Shown piece by piece: positions 17,471 to 27,118 of a DNA stretch of 61,815 nt. The position numbers and the translations under genes are program-made. Each line of letters opens with the position of its first letter. Position 1 is the first letter of the stretch. Origin of the DNA: an uncultured beta proteobacterium (GTDB lineage: Bacteria; Pseudomonadota; Gammaproteobacteria; Burkholderiales; SG8-39); assembly GCA_903859155.1 (NCBI GenBank), contig CAIOLO010000076.1, positions 1-61,815 on the forward strand, written 5' to 3'. The notes under the pieces are model-generated. The model saw only the letters and a program-made list of their open reading frames with translations, had not been told where the DNA came from and searched no databases.

Positions 17471-18439
17471 ATGTCGGTATTCACCAAAGTATCCGTCGCT
17501 GAACTGACCGCGTGGCTCAGGAACTACGCGCTGGGATCGCTCGTTGAGCTTCAGGGAATCGCCGCGGGAATCGAAAACACCAATTATTTCGTGACCACCT
17601 CGCAGGGCCGCTTCGTGCTGACCCTGTTCGAACGGCTGAGCGAAGCCGAGTTGCATTTCTACCTTGATCTGATGGCGCACCTTGCACGCCACGGCATTCC
17701 CTGCCCGTCACCAATCGCCAACCAGAACAACGAACTGCTCGGCCACCTCAATGGCAAACCGGCGACCCTGGTGACCTGCCTGCCCGGCAAACCGGTCACC
17801 GTGCCCGAGCCGGAGCACTGCGCGCAAATCGGGACGACGCTGGCCGCAATGCACCTGGCCGGCCAATCGTTCAAGGGCACCATCGAAAATCCGCGCGGGC
17901 CGGCATGGTGGCGGGTCGCCGCGCCCAAGGTCGCGCCTTTTCTGGATGCACGGCGGCGCGATCTGCTGGAGACCGAACTTGCATTCCAGTCGCGCCTGAA
18001 CCTTCCCGCACTGCCGCGCGGCCCGGTGCATGCGGACCTGTTCCGCGACAACGCCCTTTGGGATGACAGAAGCGACGTGTCGAGGCTCGGCGGCATTATC
18101 GATTTTTACTTCGCGGGAGTTGACGCGCTGTTGTTTGACGTTGCCGTCACGGTCAACGACTGGTGCACCGAACCCGGGGGTGAGATTAACCCCGTTCGCG
18201 CCACGGCGCTGCTCGACGCCTACCGCGAATCGCGCCAGTTCACCGCAGACGAAAAGGCGGCCTGGCCCGCCATGCTGCGCGCCGCCGCCCTGCGGTTCTG
18301 GCTGTCGCGGCTGTATGATTTTTATTTGCCTCGCCCCGGAGAATTGATACACGCCCATGATCCCGAACATTTTCGCCGCATCCTCGAGTTGCGGCGGGCG
18401 GAGCCAGGGAACCTGAACCGCGATGTCCAGCCCGACTGA
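17471..18439 (+). CDS. thrB: Homoserine kinase (aminoglycoside-phosphotransferase fold)
   Basis: Phosphorylates homoserine on the way to threonine. This is the APH-fold ThrB used by beta- and many gammaproteobacteria, not the GHMP type: MSVFTKVSVAELTAWL, GIAAGIENTNYFV, the kinase catalytic loop HADLFRDNALWD and the metal-binding IDFYFAGVD. The 322-residue length is usual. It is followed by a membrane protein gene whose start overlaps by 17 bp. Confidence 0.95.
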   Translation: MSVFTKVSVAELTAWLRNYALGSLVELQGIAAGIENTNYFVTTSQGRFVLTLFERLSEAELHFYLDLMAHLARHGIPCPSPIANQNNELLGHLNGKPATLVTCLPGKPVTVPEPEHCAQIGTTLAAMHLAGQSFKGTIENPRGPAWWRVAAPKVAPFLDARRRDLLETELAFQSRLNLPALPRGPVHADLFRDNALWDDRSDVSRLGGIIDFYFAGVDALLFDVAVTVNDWCTEPGGEINPVRATALLDAYRESRQFTADEKAAWPAMLRAAALRFWLSRLYDFYLPRPGELIHAHDPEHFRRILELRRAEPGNLNRDVQPD

Positions 18440-19232
18440 ACCCTCCTTTGGCATGCACATCGCACCGGCGCGCAGCGGCTGGATGTGGCTTGCCCGGGGC
18501 CTGCGGATGTTTCGCGCCAGCCCCGGCCGATGGACTTTTCTGGTGCTCGCCTACTGGCTGGTGATCGCCTTCGTCAATCGCATCGATTATGTCGGTTCGA
18601 TCATCGTTGCCATCAGCCTGCCCGGCTTCTCGGCCAGCTTCATGGTGGTCTGCGAAGAAATTCAGCGCGGCCGCACGCTCCGTCCGGCGTTGCTATTCGC
18701 AGGATTCCGCAGCAATCCCCGCACCATGCTGTGGCTTGGCGTCGCTTACCTCGTTTCCGTGACGGCGGTGCTGGGAATATCCGCACTGGCCGACGGCGGT
18801 GTGTTGTTGAACTGGCTGTTGCTGAACAAGCCCCCCGAGGAGAGCGTAATCGTCGAGGGCAAGCTCTCCGGCTCGCTGCTGCTTGCCGCGGTCGCCGCGA
18901 CGCCCATGCTCATGGCCTTCTGGTTCGGTCCGGTGCTGGCCGCGTTTGAAGGCATGTCGGCAGCCAAATCCCTGTTCTACAGTTTTTTCGCCTGCTGGCG
19001 CAATTGGCGTGCACTGTCGGTCTATGGTTGTGCCGTCACCCTCTTTTCGATGTTCATGGCCATGCTCGTCGCGCTGTTCGCGGTGCTTGCCGGAGGCAAT
19101 GCGAATGCCGCGCGCGGGTTCATGCTGGCGGCGACCATCGTCATGATGCCCACGCTTTTCGGCAGCTTCTATGCCGCCTTCGTGGAGATTTTCCCGCGCA
19201 CCAAAGTGGCGGGTACCACGAGCGACGGCTAG
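18423..19232 (+). CDS. BPSS1780-like polytopic membrane protein
   Basis: A 269-residue protein with about six hydrophobic segments, beginning with a short soluble part ending in RSGWMWLARGLRMFRASPGRW. The pattern matches a betaproteobacterial integral membrane family named after Burkholderia BPSS1780; its function is unknown. It overlaps thrB by 17 bp, so it is probably co-translated, but a metabolic link to threonine synthesis is not implied by sequence. Confidence 0.75.
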   Translation: MSSPTEPSFGMHIAPARSGWMWLARGLRMFRASPGRWTFLVLAYWLVIAFVNRIDYVGSIIVAISLPGFSASFMVVCEEIQRGRTLRPALLFAGFRSNPRTMLWLGVAYLVSVTAVLGISALADGGVLLNWLLLNKPPEESVIVEGKLSGSLLLAAVAATPMLMAFWFGPVLAAFEGMSAAKSLFYSFFACWRNWRALSVYGCAVTLFSMFMAMLVALFAVLAGGNANAARGFMLAATIVMMPTLFGSFYAAFVEIFPRTKVAGTTSDG

Positions 19233-19356
19233 GCTGACGCTTTGCGGCGCAAACGCGCACCTGTAAGCGTTTGTAATACGCCTGAAGCGTAATTCGCCAA
19301 GCGTGACATTGTTCACGGCTGGCGCTACCAATTGACCTCCTCCTGGGTCGGCCCCC

Positions 19357-19641
19357 GTGAACAAATTAACAGTTATGGACTGCGAACTGTGCAACTCTAC
19401 AGGCGGTCTGCTGCTTTGGCAGGAAGATTTCTGCAAGGTGGTGCCGGTTGAAGACGACGAGCACCCGGGGACCTGCAGAGTGATACTCAACAGGCATACA
19501 AGGGAAATGACTGATCTGACCTGCGCCGAGCGCACGCGGTTGATGCACGCAGTTTTCGCAACGCAAGCCGCGATGCGTGAGATTGCCGCACCCGACGCGG
19601 CCGCGCTGGCGGCCCGGTTGCGACGGCATATGCAATCGTGA
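19357..19641 (+). pseudogene. HIT-family protein truncated before the histidine triad
   Basis: The first 75 or so residues match the HIT hydrolase/transferase family that precedes DUF971-ubiE in betaproteobacteria: CELCNSTGGLLLW, PGTCRVILNRHTREMTDL, RTRLMHAVFATQAAMREIAAPD. Intact proteins continue with a KINLASLGN-like segment and the HxHxH catalytic triad. Here the frame instead ends in AAALAARLRRHMQS, so the active site is absent and the family length of about 140 is cut to 94. The start could be GTG 19357 or ATG 19375; the latter gives the usual short N-terminus before CELC. Most likely a decayed gene. Confidence 0.7.
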
Positions 19642-21245
19642 ATTTCAAAATGCACGGGATCAATCAAGGCGCCGATCCGGCATTCACCAACGCGAAAACC
19701 TGCGCCGAGTGGCTGCAGGCGCTGCCCCTGATCAATGTGGGACCGTCCCACGGGAAATTGCTGGGGGAACTCGAAGAACTCAATCGTTTCGAGATGCCAC
19801 CCGGCGAACGGCTAAAGGTTCTCGAGGTACTGCGCGAAGCGGTACTGTTCGTGCAATCGGAGCAGGCAAACAAATTCGCCGACAAGGCGGCACCCCTCGC
19901 CAGCCAGGAGCGCGAGGTGTTCCTCAACGTGATGGCGCTGTGGAGCGCGTTTGCGCAAGGCTGGCAGCATTGCCTTGAGGACCTGGAAAAGGGCTTGGGC
20001 GGGCTCTCCGCTCAGGCTGCTCTCGTATGTCAGAGAGCTCTGTGGAGCAGCGGCATGAAGCTCTCGGAGCAATTCCGGGTCTACCAGGAAGCTGGCCCCG
20101 GGGAGTGGCGGCGGCTGAACCGCATTCAGGCGCTTGCCGAGCACCTCGGCGTAGCGACCAAAAAGGTCGACCATCCGTCGCAAAGATCCGCGCCGGACAT
20201 CAGTTGCGCAGAAAGTTTCACGCAAATTCAATTACTGGCATTGGCAAATCCCAACGAACACTCGCCGCGCCAGCAGGCGCTGGTCGCGCGCTGGATCGAA
20301 CTGTGGACGCGCAAGGTGGTGCTCTCGGACAAGGCGCCGCCGGATGCCGTCGGAGCGCCTCTCAGCGTGGATTTGGGTGCCGACACCTGCGCCTCACGGG
20401 TTCCCAAGGAGGGTGGAGCGGGCGTGCGCTATCTGCATATGCACGAAGTCGGAAAAAGCCTGGCAAAACGCATTGCCGCGCTCAAAAAGGGGGAAGCTCC
20501 CGAGGCGCTGGGCCTGGGCAGCGACCTCTCCGAGGGTCTGGCCGCACAGATGCTGGTGACGCTCAAACAGCAATGGTGCGAGGACCGGACTTCGCGGCTG
20601 ATACCGCGGCGCAGTGCGGCGCAACACGCGCAGGTGTGCTGCGGTATCGCCGCGGCGCATTACTTCATCACCGGACGTCCCTTTGCCACACCGGCCAAGG
20701 TGTCGGCGCTTACCTCGCAGCAGCGCGAACACATCGAAACCTTCGGTCAGTTGTCGACTCGATCCGCAGAGGAGCAGCCCGGTACACCCGAATTCGCCCT
20801 GGAGCAATGGAGGATTCTGAACGAAAGCCCGAGCGGTTTCCGCCTCGAACGCCCGCACAACGGCGGCAGCCTGCGTTTTCTGCAACAGCAGCTGGTCGCC
20901 GTGCGGCCGTCCGACGCCGGCTACTTGTTCATCTGCAGCGTTCGCTGGATATCGGTATCCGATGGCGCCATTTTGCGCATCGGCACACGCATCATGCCCG
21001 GCGTGCCGCAGGGCATTGCCGTCCGAATCGGCGGCATCAATGCACAGGCGACCAAGTTCGTTCCCGCACTGATGCTGCCGGCGATGCCGGCATTGCACAC
21101 GCCTTCGACGCTCATCATTCGGGCCGGCTGGTTCCGCCACAAACGCCTGCTGGAGATTCAAAGCGGCGCAGTTGCGCAGGTGCTCCTGACCAGTGCCATC
21201 GAGCGCGGCAGCGATTTCGAGCGCTGCACTTTTGAACCGGTGTGA
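19638..21245 (+). CDS. Large hypothetical protein, possibly PilZ-like
   Basis: A 535-residue soluble protein I do not confidently recognise. It starts with GTG 19638, overlapping the end of the HIT remnant by 4 bp. The N-terminal half is helical and Leu/Ala-rich; the C-terminal 150 residues look beta-rich. An RLIPR segment (RxxxR) and, much later, NESPSG ([DN]xSxxG) resemble the two c-di-GMP-binding motifs of PilZ domains, but they are over 100 residues apart rather than the usual 20-35, so the match may be accidental. Codon use and GC resemble the flanking genes. It has no signal peptide or membrane segment. No function is assigned. Confidence 0.6.
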   Translation: MNFKMHGINQGADPAFTNAKTCAEWLQALPLINVGPSHGKLLGELEELNRFEMPPGERLKVLEVLREAVLFVQSEQANKFADKAAPLASQEREVFLNVMALWSAFAQGWQHCLEDLEKGLGGLSAQAALVCQRALWSSGMKLSEQFRVYQEAGPGEWRRLNRIQALAEHLGVATKKVDHPSQRSAPDISCAESFTQIQLLALANPNEHSPRQQALVARWIELWTRKVVLSDKAPPDAVGAPLSVDLGADTCASRVPKEGGAGVRYLHMHEVGKSLAKRIAALKKGEAPEALGLGSDLSEGLAAQMLVTLKQQWCEDRTSRLIPRRSAAQHAQVCCGIAAAHYFITGRPFATPAKVSALTSQQREHIETFGQLSTRSAEEQPGTPEFALEQWRILNESPSGFRLERPHNGGSLRFLQQQLVAVRPSDAGYLFICSVRWISVSDGAILRIGTRIMPGVPQGIAVRIGGINAQATKFVPALMLPAMPALHTPSTLIIRAGWFRHKRLLEIQSGAVAQVLLTSAIERGSDFERCTFEPV

Positions 21246-21493
21246 CGCGGATCAATCCATTTCCACCGTGACCGGATGAAGTAGTTCCTGCCCAAAATGG
21301 GAGCAAAGACTGCCACAATGCATACGGTTTGCTGGTCAGACGCCGGAGGTCGTCGTCATGACCTGCGCGCCCGTTTTTCCGCCCTCGACTCGGGCTGAGC
21401 GCCGTCGCCGTCGGGGCGTCGGAAAGACCGCCTGCGGGCAAACCTTTCGTCTTTTGGCCGCGGGCGCAAATTTCGTTCATACTTCTGTCCGAT

Positions 21494-21865
21494 ATGAACA
21501 GCGAATATTCGACCCCAACGCCAACCGAGATCAAACTGCATCAGAAATCCCGGCTGATGGAGATCTCTTTTGCCAACGGCAAGCATTTCATGCTGCCTTA
21601 CGAATTCCTTCGGGTGTACTCGCCTTCCGCCGAGGTAAGAGGCCACGGACCGGGCGAGGAAATACTGCAAACGGGCAAGCAGGAGGTCGAGATCACCTCC
21701 CTCGCAGCCGTGGGCAACTACGCGGTGCAGCCCAAATTCTCCGACGGTCATGACACCGGAATCTACTCCTGGGAATATCTCTATGAGCTCGGGATCAGCC
21801 AGGACGAGCGCTGGAAGGAATATCTGGGCCGCGTTGCCGCCGCCGCCGCTAAAAAGGACAAATGA
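21494..21865 (+). CDS. DUF971 (GBBH-like domain) protein
   Basis: A 123-residue protein with the DUF971 pattern: [26 protein letters not shown], then [28 protein letters not shown]. The domain resembles the N-terminal part of gamma-butyrobetaine hydroxylase and is also seen near Fe-S cluster and ubiquinone genes; role unsettled. It is tightly linked to ubiE by an ATGA overlap. Confidence 0.92.
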   Translation: MNSEYSTPTPTEIKLHQKSRLMEISFANGKHFMLPYEFLRVYSPSAEVRGHGPGEEILQTGKQEVEITSLAAVGNYAVQPKFSDGHDTGIYSWEYLYELGISQDERWKEYLGRVAAAAAKKDK

Positions 21866-22602
21866 GCATGTCGAAAACCACCCATTTCGGCTACCAGAGC
21901 GTCGACGAAGAGGAAAAGGCGCATCGCGTTGCGGGGGTTTTTTCCTCGGTTGCAGACAAGTACGATTTGATGAACGACCTCATGTCCGCAGGGATGCACC
22001 GTGCGTGGAAAGCCTTTGCGCTGGCGCAAAGCGGTGTGCGCGAGGGCGGGCGGGTCCTTGATATAGCCGGCGGAACCGGCGACATGGCACTCGCCTTTGC
22101 CAAGCGCGCCGGACCGGACGGACAGGTGTGGTTGACCGACATTAACCGGCCGATGCTAGAAACCGGCCGTGACCGTGTGCTCGACAAGGGCATTGTCCTG
22201 CCGGTGGCGCAATGCGATGCCGAAAACCTGCCCTTCCCCTCGGACTATTTTCATTGCGTGTGCGTGGCTTTTGGCCTTCGCAACATGACACACAAGGACA
22301 GGGCGCTGGCGGAAATGCGGCGGGTGACACGACCGGGGGGGCGCGTGCTGGTACTTGAGTTTTCCCGGATCTGGGCGCCACTCGAGCGCGCCTACGACTG
22401 GTACTCGTTCAATATCCTTCCCTGGCTGGGTCAAAAGGTCGCCGGTGATCCGGCGAGCTACCGCTATCTCGCCGAATCCATACGCGTGCATCCCGATCAG
22501 AAAGGTCTACAATCATTGATGGAACTTGCCGGCTTGGAGGACGTCGAATACTTCAATCTGGCCGTCGGCGCCGTGGCTCTTCACCGCGGGTTCAAATATT
22601 GA
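21862..22602 (+). CDS. ubiE: Demethylmenaquinone/ubiquinone C-methyltransferase UbiE
   Basis: SAM-dependent C-methylation of 2-polyprenyl-6-methoxy-benzoquinol in ubiquinone synthesis. The 246-residue protein carries [21 protein letters not shown], the SAM-binding [31 protein letters not shown] and a C-terminal [14 protein letters not shown]. Its start overlaps the DUF971 stop. The chain ubiE - Tim44-like - ubiJ - ubiB that follows places it in a dedicated ubiquinone cluster. Confidence 0.96.
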   Translation: MSMSKTTHFGYQSVDEEEKAHRVAGVFSSVADKYDLMNDLMSAGMHRAWKAFALAQSGVREGGRVLDIAGGTGDMALAFAKRAGPDGQVWLTDINRPMLETGRDRVLDKGIVLPVAQCDAENLPFPSDYFHCVCVAFGLRNMTHKDRALAEMRRVTRPGGRVLVLEFSRIWAPLERAYDWYSFNILPWLGQKVAGDPASYRYLAESIRVHPDQKGLQSLMELAGLEDVEYFNLAVGAVALHRGFKY

Positions 22603-22712
22603 TCGGGTAGGGCGGAGCGGATTCAGGCCGACCCTATGCAGGAAAACAGGCCGGGCACCCCCGGCGCCGCAATTCGCGCGCAGTTAGCAATACACAAAGG
22701 AGAATTCTCCGG

Positions 22713-23588
22713 ATGAAAAACTTATTGGCACTTCTGTTGGCCTGCACCTTTATTGGCACCCTATATATGCCCGAAGCCGACGCCGCGCGCTTAGGCGGAG
22801 GCCGCAGCATGGGAATGCAACGCTCCGTGACCCCGCCACCCAGAACCGCCCCGCAACAGCAACAGGCAGCGCCCGCGGCAAAACCCGCAACGCCGCAACC
22901 GGCGGCAACCGGCAGTCGCTGGCTCGGACCCCTGGCAGGACTGGCCGCCGGACTGGGCCTGGGTTACCTGTTTTCGCAGGGCGGATTTGGTGGCGGCATG
23001 GGCGGGGTGGTCATGGCCCTGCTGGGAGGCTTGTTGCTGTTCGCGCTGCTGCGGATGTATATGCGGCGCAACGCCGGGGCACAGCCGGTGCAGTATGCCG
23101 GCCTGGGCCCGCAACCGGCGCCGATGAACCCAGGGTCTCTGGGTACGGATTTCGGCGGCGCGCGTTCGGCGGTTGCTTCGCCGCCCAGCGCCACCCAGTC
23201 GCTGCAACCCAATGTTCCTGCCGGGTTCGATGTGGCCGGATTCGTCAAACAGGCGAAGGTCAATTTCCTGCGCCTGCAGGAAGCCAATGACAAGGGCGAC
23301 CTCGAAACCCTTCGCGATGTCTGCAATGAAGAGATGTTCGCGAGCCTGCATGCCGATATCGCGGCACGCAAACAGGCGCCGCAGCACACCGAAATCGAGT
23401 CGCTGGACGCGACTCTCATCGAAGTGGTGACTGAAGGGGACAAGCACCTTGCGAGCCTCAGTTTCTCCGGCTTCTCGCGCGAGGATGCGGGCGCGGCGCC
23501 ACAGCAGTTTCAGGAGATCTGGCACCTGCAAAAACCGGTTACCGGCGGCAGCGGCTGGCAACTGGCGGGGATTCAACAGGTCTCCTGA
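22713..23588 (+). CDS. Tim44-like domain exported/membrane protein
   Basis: A 291-residue protein with a signal peptide (MKNLLALLLACTFIGTLYMP...ADA), a low-complexity Pro/Gln/Ala stretch, a Gly-rich hydrophobic segment (about residues 70-115) that could span the membrane, and a C-terminal Tim44 domain (VPAGFDVAGFVKQAKVNFLRLQ; FQEIWHLQKP). A good AAGGAGAA precedes the ATG. In betaproteobacteria this gene is regularly found between ubiE and ubiJ; its role there is unknown. Confidence 0.88.
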   Translation: MKNLLALLLACTFIGTLYMPEADAARLGGGRSMGMQRSVTPPPRTAPQQQQAAPAAKPATPQPAATGSRWLGPLAGLAAGLGLGYLFSQGGFGGGMGGVVMALLGGLLLFALLRMYMRRNAGAQPVQYAGLGPQPAPMNPGSLGTDFGGARSAVASPPSATQSLQPNVPAGFDVAGFVKQAKVNFLRLQEANDKGDLETLRDVCNEEMFASLHADIAARKQAPQHTEIESLDATLIEVVTEGDKHLASLSFSGFSREDAGAAPQQFQEIWHLQKPVTGGSGWQLAGIQQVS

Positions 23589-23602
23589 GCGGGTCGGTGT
23601 TC

Positions 23603-23632
23603 CGACAAAGCCGCCTGCGGGCGGCTTTGTCG
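23603..23632 (+). terminator. Strong hairpin after the Tim44-like gene
   Basis: A perfect 13-bp stem (CGACAAAGCCGCC / GGCGGCTTTGTCG) with a TGCG loop starts 14 bp after the stop codon. Only a short T run follows on the + strand, so it may be a weak terminator or an mRNA-stabilising hairpin. It would separate Tim44 from ubiJ-ubiB transcription at least partly. Confidence 0.55.
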
Positions 23633-23688
23633 TTCCTGAATTCGTCCAGGCAGCGAACGGCGCACTGCGATAACACTTATTATTTGTC

Positions 23689-24285
23689 ATGTTTCCCCGA
23701 ACCCTCACTGTTTTCGTCAATCACCTTCTCCGCCAGCAGTCCTGGGCGCGCGAGCGGCTGGCCGCGCATGCCGGAAGCCATCTGTGCCTTCGTGCATGGC
23801 CTCTCCGCGCGGATTTGAATTTCTCCATCAAAGAAGAAGGACTGATCGCAGCCGGCCCGGGCGTCGCCTCCCCGGATCTGCTGGTGACCCTGAAAGCGGG
23901 CGCCATCCCGCTGGTGCTCAGGCGCCACGCGGATGCCATGAAAAACGTCGAACTGGTGGGCAACGCCGCTCTTGCCTCGGCAGTCCAGGAATTGTTCCGG
24001 CGTCTGGAGTGGGATCCCGAGGAAGACCTTTCGCTCATCGTCGGCGACGTCGCCGCGCACCGAATGGCCCGGACCGGCCGCGAGTTCCTCGCCTGGCAGC
24101 GCGAAGCCGTTGAACGCTTGGCACAGAATATCGCCGAGTACTGGACGGAGGAGGACCGGATGATCGGGCGTCGCGCCGATTTCATACAGTTCCGGCTAGA
24201 CATACAGGCTTTGGAACGTAACCTCGGCAGGGTGGAAGCTCAGCTTGAGGCGCTGCGCCGGCGCGCGCGCGCTTTTGCAGACTGA
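23689..24285 (+). CDS. ubiJ: UbiJ ubiquinone-biosynthesis accessory factor (SCP2 domain)
   Basis: Lipid-binding scaffold of the soluble Ubi complex. The 198-residue product has an N-terminal SCP2 sterol-carrier-type fold (DLNFSIKEEGLIAAG, PDLLVTLKAGAIPLVLRR) and a C-terminal helical/coiled-coil part (about residues 125-198). Location between ubiE and ubiB is the typical ubiE-ubiJ-ubiB order. Sequence conservation in UbiJ is low, so order contributes to the call. Confidence 0.88.
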   Translation: MFPRTLTVFVNHLLRQQSWARERLAAHAGSHLCLRAWPLRADLNFSIKEEGLIAAGPGVASPDLLVTLKAGAIPLVLRRHADAMKNVELVGNAALASAVQELFRRLEWDPEEDLSLIVGDVAAHRMARTGREFLAWQREAVERLAQNIAEYWTEEDRMIGRRADFIQFRLDIQALERNLGRVEAQLEALRRRARAFAD

Positions 24286-24323
24286 CGTGACAAACTTAAC
24301 CAATACGATATAAGGCAGGAACC

Positions 24324-25865
24324 TTGGGTCGCTTGATACGCCTTCTGAGAATCATCCGCATCGCCCTGCGATTCGGCCTGGACGAGTTCGCGTTCGTCGG
24401 CAATGCGGCGGCCGACCGCGGCGGGCGCGTGGCCGGACTGGTGCTCAAATTGCTGCCCTATCGGGACCTTGCCGCGCCGCGGGCACAGCGGCTGCGCCTT
24501 GCGCTGGAAGCGCTGGGGCCGATATTCGTGAAATTCGGGCAAGTGCTGTCGACGCGCCGCGACCTGTTGCCGGCCGACATCGCCGATGAACTGGCCAAAC
24601 TGCAGGACCAGGTGCCGCCGTTCCCCAGCGAACTGGCCGCCGCACAGATTGAAAAATCTTTTGGCCGTCCAGTTTCCGAACTGTTCGCCAGTTTCGATGC
24701 GCAGCCGGTGGCCAGCGCCTCGATTGCTCAGGTACATTTCGCCGTTCTGCCCGACGGCACCGAGGCCGCGGTAAAGATTCTTCGCCCCGGCATGATGCCG
24801 GTCATCCAGCGCGATCTGGGCCTCATGGACAGTGCCGCATGGCTGATCGAGCGCCTGTTCGCCGACGGCAAGCGCTTGCGGCCGCGCGAAGTCGTAGCGG
24901 AGTTCGCCAAACATCTGAACGATGAAATGGATCTTATGCGCGAGGCGGCCAACGCCAATCAGCTGCGGCGCAATTTCGCCGGTTCACCGTTTCTCATCGT
25001 GCCCGAGATCTACTGGGATTTCTGCGCGCCCGAGGTGATGACCATGCAGCGCATGTACGGCACGCCCATCTCGCACGTCGACAAGCTGCGCGAGCTGGGC
25101 GTGGACATCCCGAAGTTCGCCCGCGCCGGCGTCGAGATCTTTTTTGCCCAGGTATTTCGCGACGGCTATTTTCATGCCGACATGCATCCGGGCAATATCT
25201 TCGTGTCGAGCACCGGCCAGTACATCGCGCTCGATTTCGGCATCATGGGTACGCTCACCGATATCGACAAGAACTACCTTGCCACCAATTTTCTCGCCTT
25301 CTTCCAGCGCGATTACAAGCGCGTGGCCGAGGCGCATCTGGAGGCCGGCTGGGTTCCCGCGGGCACCCGCATCGACGAACTGGAATCGGCCATTCGCGCG
25401 GTGTGCGAACCGATTTTCGACCGGCCGCTGAAGGAAATCAAATTCGGCCACGTGCTGCTGCGCCTGTTCCAGACTTCGCGGCGCTTCGGCGTGCGGATAC
25501 AGCCGCAACTGGTGATGCTGCAAAAAACCCTGCTCAATATCGAAGGAATGGGGCGGGATCTCGATCCCGAACTGGACCTGTGGACAACCGCCAAACCCTA
25601 TCTGATGCGCTGGATGGACGAGCAGATGGGCTGGCGCGGGTTGATCCACTCGATCAAGACCGAAGCCCCGCATTGGGCAACGCTGGTGCCGCAACTTCCG
25701 CGCCTGCTCCATAAACTGCTGGCGACCGATCGCCTGGAGGGTTTTGACCATATCGTACGCGGCTTGTACGCCGAACAGCGCCGCCGCAATCATCTGCTCA
25801 CCCTCGGGGTTGCCCTGCTCGCGGCGATTCTTGCCTGGCAGGTATTCGAGGCGCTGCTGCACTGA
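24324..25865 (+). CDS. ubiB: UbiB, ABC1/ADCK-family kinase-like ubiquinone factor
   Basis: Membrane-anchored atypical kinase/ATPase needed for ubiquinone production. The 513-residue protein shows the family hallmarks: [14 protein letters not shown] (KxGQ motif), [11 protein letters not shown] with the Ala-rich nucleotide loop, the catalytic-loop [12 protein letters not shown], the metal-binding ALDFGIMG, and one or two hydrophobic C-terminal helices ([18 protein letters not shown]). The start is TTG 24324 with AGGCAGGA upstream. The stop overlaps the VanZ gene start. Confidence 0.96.
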   Translation: MGRLIRLLRIIRIALRFGLDEFAFVGNAAADRGGRVAGLVLKLLPYRDLAAPRAQRLRLALEALGPIFVKFGQVLSTRRDLLPADIADELAKLQDQVPPFPSELAAAQIEKSFGRPVSELFASFDAQPVASASIAQVHFAVLPDGTEAAVKILRPGMMPVIQRDLGLMDSAAWLIERLFADGKRLRPREVVAEFAKHLNDEMDLMREAANANQLRRNFAGSPFLIVPEIYWDFCAPEVMTMQRMYGTPISHVDKLRELGVDIPKFARAGVEIFFAQVFRDGYFHADMHPGNIFVSSTGQYIALDFGIMGTLTDIDKNYLATNFLAFFQRDYKRVAEAHLEAGWVPAGTRIDELESAIRAVCEPIFDRPLKEIKFGHVLLRLFQTSRRFGVRIQPQLVMLQKTLLNIEGMGRDLDPELDLWTTAKPYLMRWMDEQMGWRGLIHSIKTEAPHWATLVPQLPRLLHKLLATDRLEGFDHIVRGLYAEQRRRNHLLTLGVALLAAILAWQVFEALLH

Positions 25866-26941
25866 TGGCGTATTCGGACCGCGCTTCGCCGCTCGCCCGC
25901 TATCTTCTTCTCGCGTACGCATTGCTCATCGCCTATGCAAGCCTGAATCCGTTCAGCGGCTGGCGCGATCCGGGCATCTCGCCCTTGGATTTCCTGCTCG
26001 CCCCGTTGCCGCGGTACATCGTCGCTTTTGAAGTCGGCGCCAACATCACGGCCTACATTCCGCTGGGTTTCCTCGTGGTTCTCGCCCTGCACCCGGGGCG
26101 GCGCGGTTTGCTCGCTTTGTCAGTCGCGGTACTCATCGCGGCGCTCATGTCCTTGAGTCTGGAGACGCTGCAGAACTATCTGCCCAGCCGCATCCCCTCC
26201 AATGTCGATTTCGCCGCCAATTCGCTGGGCGGCGCATGCGGCGCGGGCATGGGGGTCCTGTTCTCCAACCACCTGCTGCGCAACGAGGGCCTGCAGTCGC
26301 TGCGCTATCGCCTGTTCCGTGCGGGCGCGCGCATCGACCTCGGTTTGGTGCTGCTGGGGCTTTGGCTGCTCACGCTGCTATACCCGGGAACCTCGCTGTT
26401 CGGCAATGGTGACCTGCGCGCGGTATTCTCGACGCCGGTGGGCGAGCTGCATCCGGGTGAGATCTTCATCCGCTTCGAGGCCCTGGTGGTGGGCACCAAC
26501 ACGGTCGCCATAGGTCTGCTGCTGGCGCTGCTGGTTGGCCGCAACCAGCCGGTGCGCGCCCTGTTTCTCGCCTTCGTCGTGGCGGCGCTGACCGTCAGGA
26601 CCATTTCCTACGGCTTCCTTTTCAGCTCGCAGAACCTGTTTGACTGGCTGACGCCCGGCGCCCTGTTCGGGCTCGCCGTGGGCGTGCTTGTGGTACTTGT
26701 CGCCGTCATGTTTGCGCGTCCCGTCAAAGTCATGCTTTGTGGATTGGCGCTGATGGCGGCCACCGCGTTGGTGAATTTTTCCCCCGAGAATCCGTATTTC
26801 CTGGCTGCGCTCGCGACCTGGCAACAAGGCCATTTTCTGAACTTCAATGGCTTTACCCGGGTGCTCTCCGCGGCGTGGCCGTTTGCCGCGGTCGTGTATG
26901 TGCTGGCCCTGGCAGGTTCGCGTTCCCGCGATCGGGACTGA
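25865..26941 (+). CDS. VanZ-like family membrane protein
   Basis: A 358-residue polytopic protein with about ten membrane segments. The N-terminal 140 residues match VanZ-like (SLNPFSGWRDPG, ANITAYIPLGFLVVLAL, SLETLQNYLPSRIPSNVDFAANSLGGACG). The C-terminal half adds further helices. VanZ itself gives low-level teicoplanin resistance in enterococci; chromosomal homologues are of unknown function. The start ATG shares one base with the ubiB stop (TGATG). It is convergent with dsbD across a long inverted repeat. Confidence 0.85.
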   Translation: MAYSDRASPLARYLLLAYALLIAYASLNPFSGWRDPGISPLDFLLAPLPRYIVAFEVGANITAYIPLGFLVVLALHPGRRGLLALSVAVLIAALMSLSLETLQNYLPSRIPSNVDFAANSLGGACGAGMGVLFSNHLLRNEGLQSLRYRLFRAGARIDLGLVLLGLWLLTLLYPGTSLFGNGDLRAVFSTPVGELHPGEIFIRFEALVVGTNTVAIGLLLALLVGRNQPVRALFLAFVVAALTVRTISYGFLFSSQNLFDWLTPGALFGLAVGVLVVLVAVMFARPVKVMLCGLALMAATALVNFSPENPYFLAALATWQQGHFLNFNGFTRVLSAAWPFAAVVYVLALAGSRSRDRD

Positions 26942-27015
26942 AACCCTCTGTTAAATCGACACCAAAATCGGCTGTGCTGAAATCAAACAGTCTGCCACGC
27001 TATGACGCCTGCCTT

Positions 27016-27065
27016 TCCCGTTATTTTAGAAAGTTGCAAAGGCGCAACTTTCCAAAATAACGGGA
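27016..27065. repeat. 22-bp inverted repeat between convergent genes
   Basis: Arms at 27016-27037 and 27044-27065 pair over 22 bp with one G-U position (T28 versus C53 side) and a 6-base loop (AAAGGC). The core arm reads CCGTTATTTTAGAAAGTTGC. It lies between vanZ-like (+) and dsbD (-), so it could be a bidirectional terminator, but neither side has a T tract. It may instead be a dispersed repeat unit. Confidence 0.6.
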
Positions 27066-27118
27066 CGTATGCAAACCCGAGTTCTTCGCCGAATTTGTCA
27101 GCACTTGGCGGCAAGTGA

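Noticed and set aside
19255-19310. Three AAGCGT units before the HIT remnant
   Set aside because: Irregular spacing and no relation to a promoter; too short to treat as a repeat.
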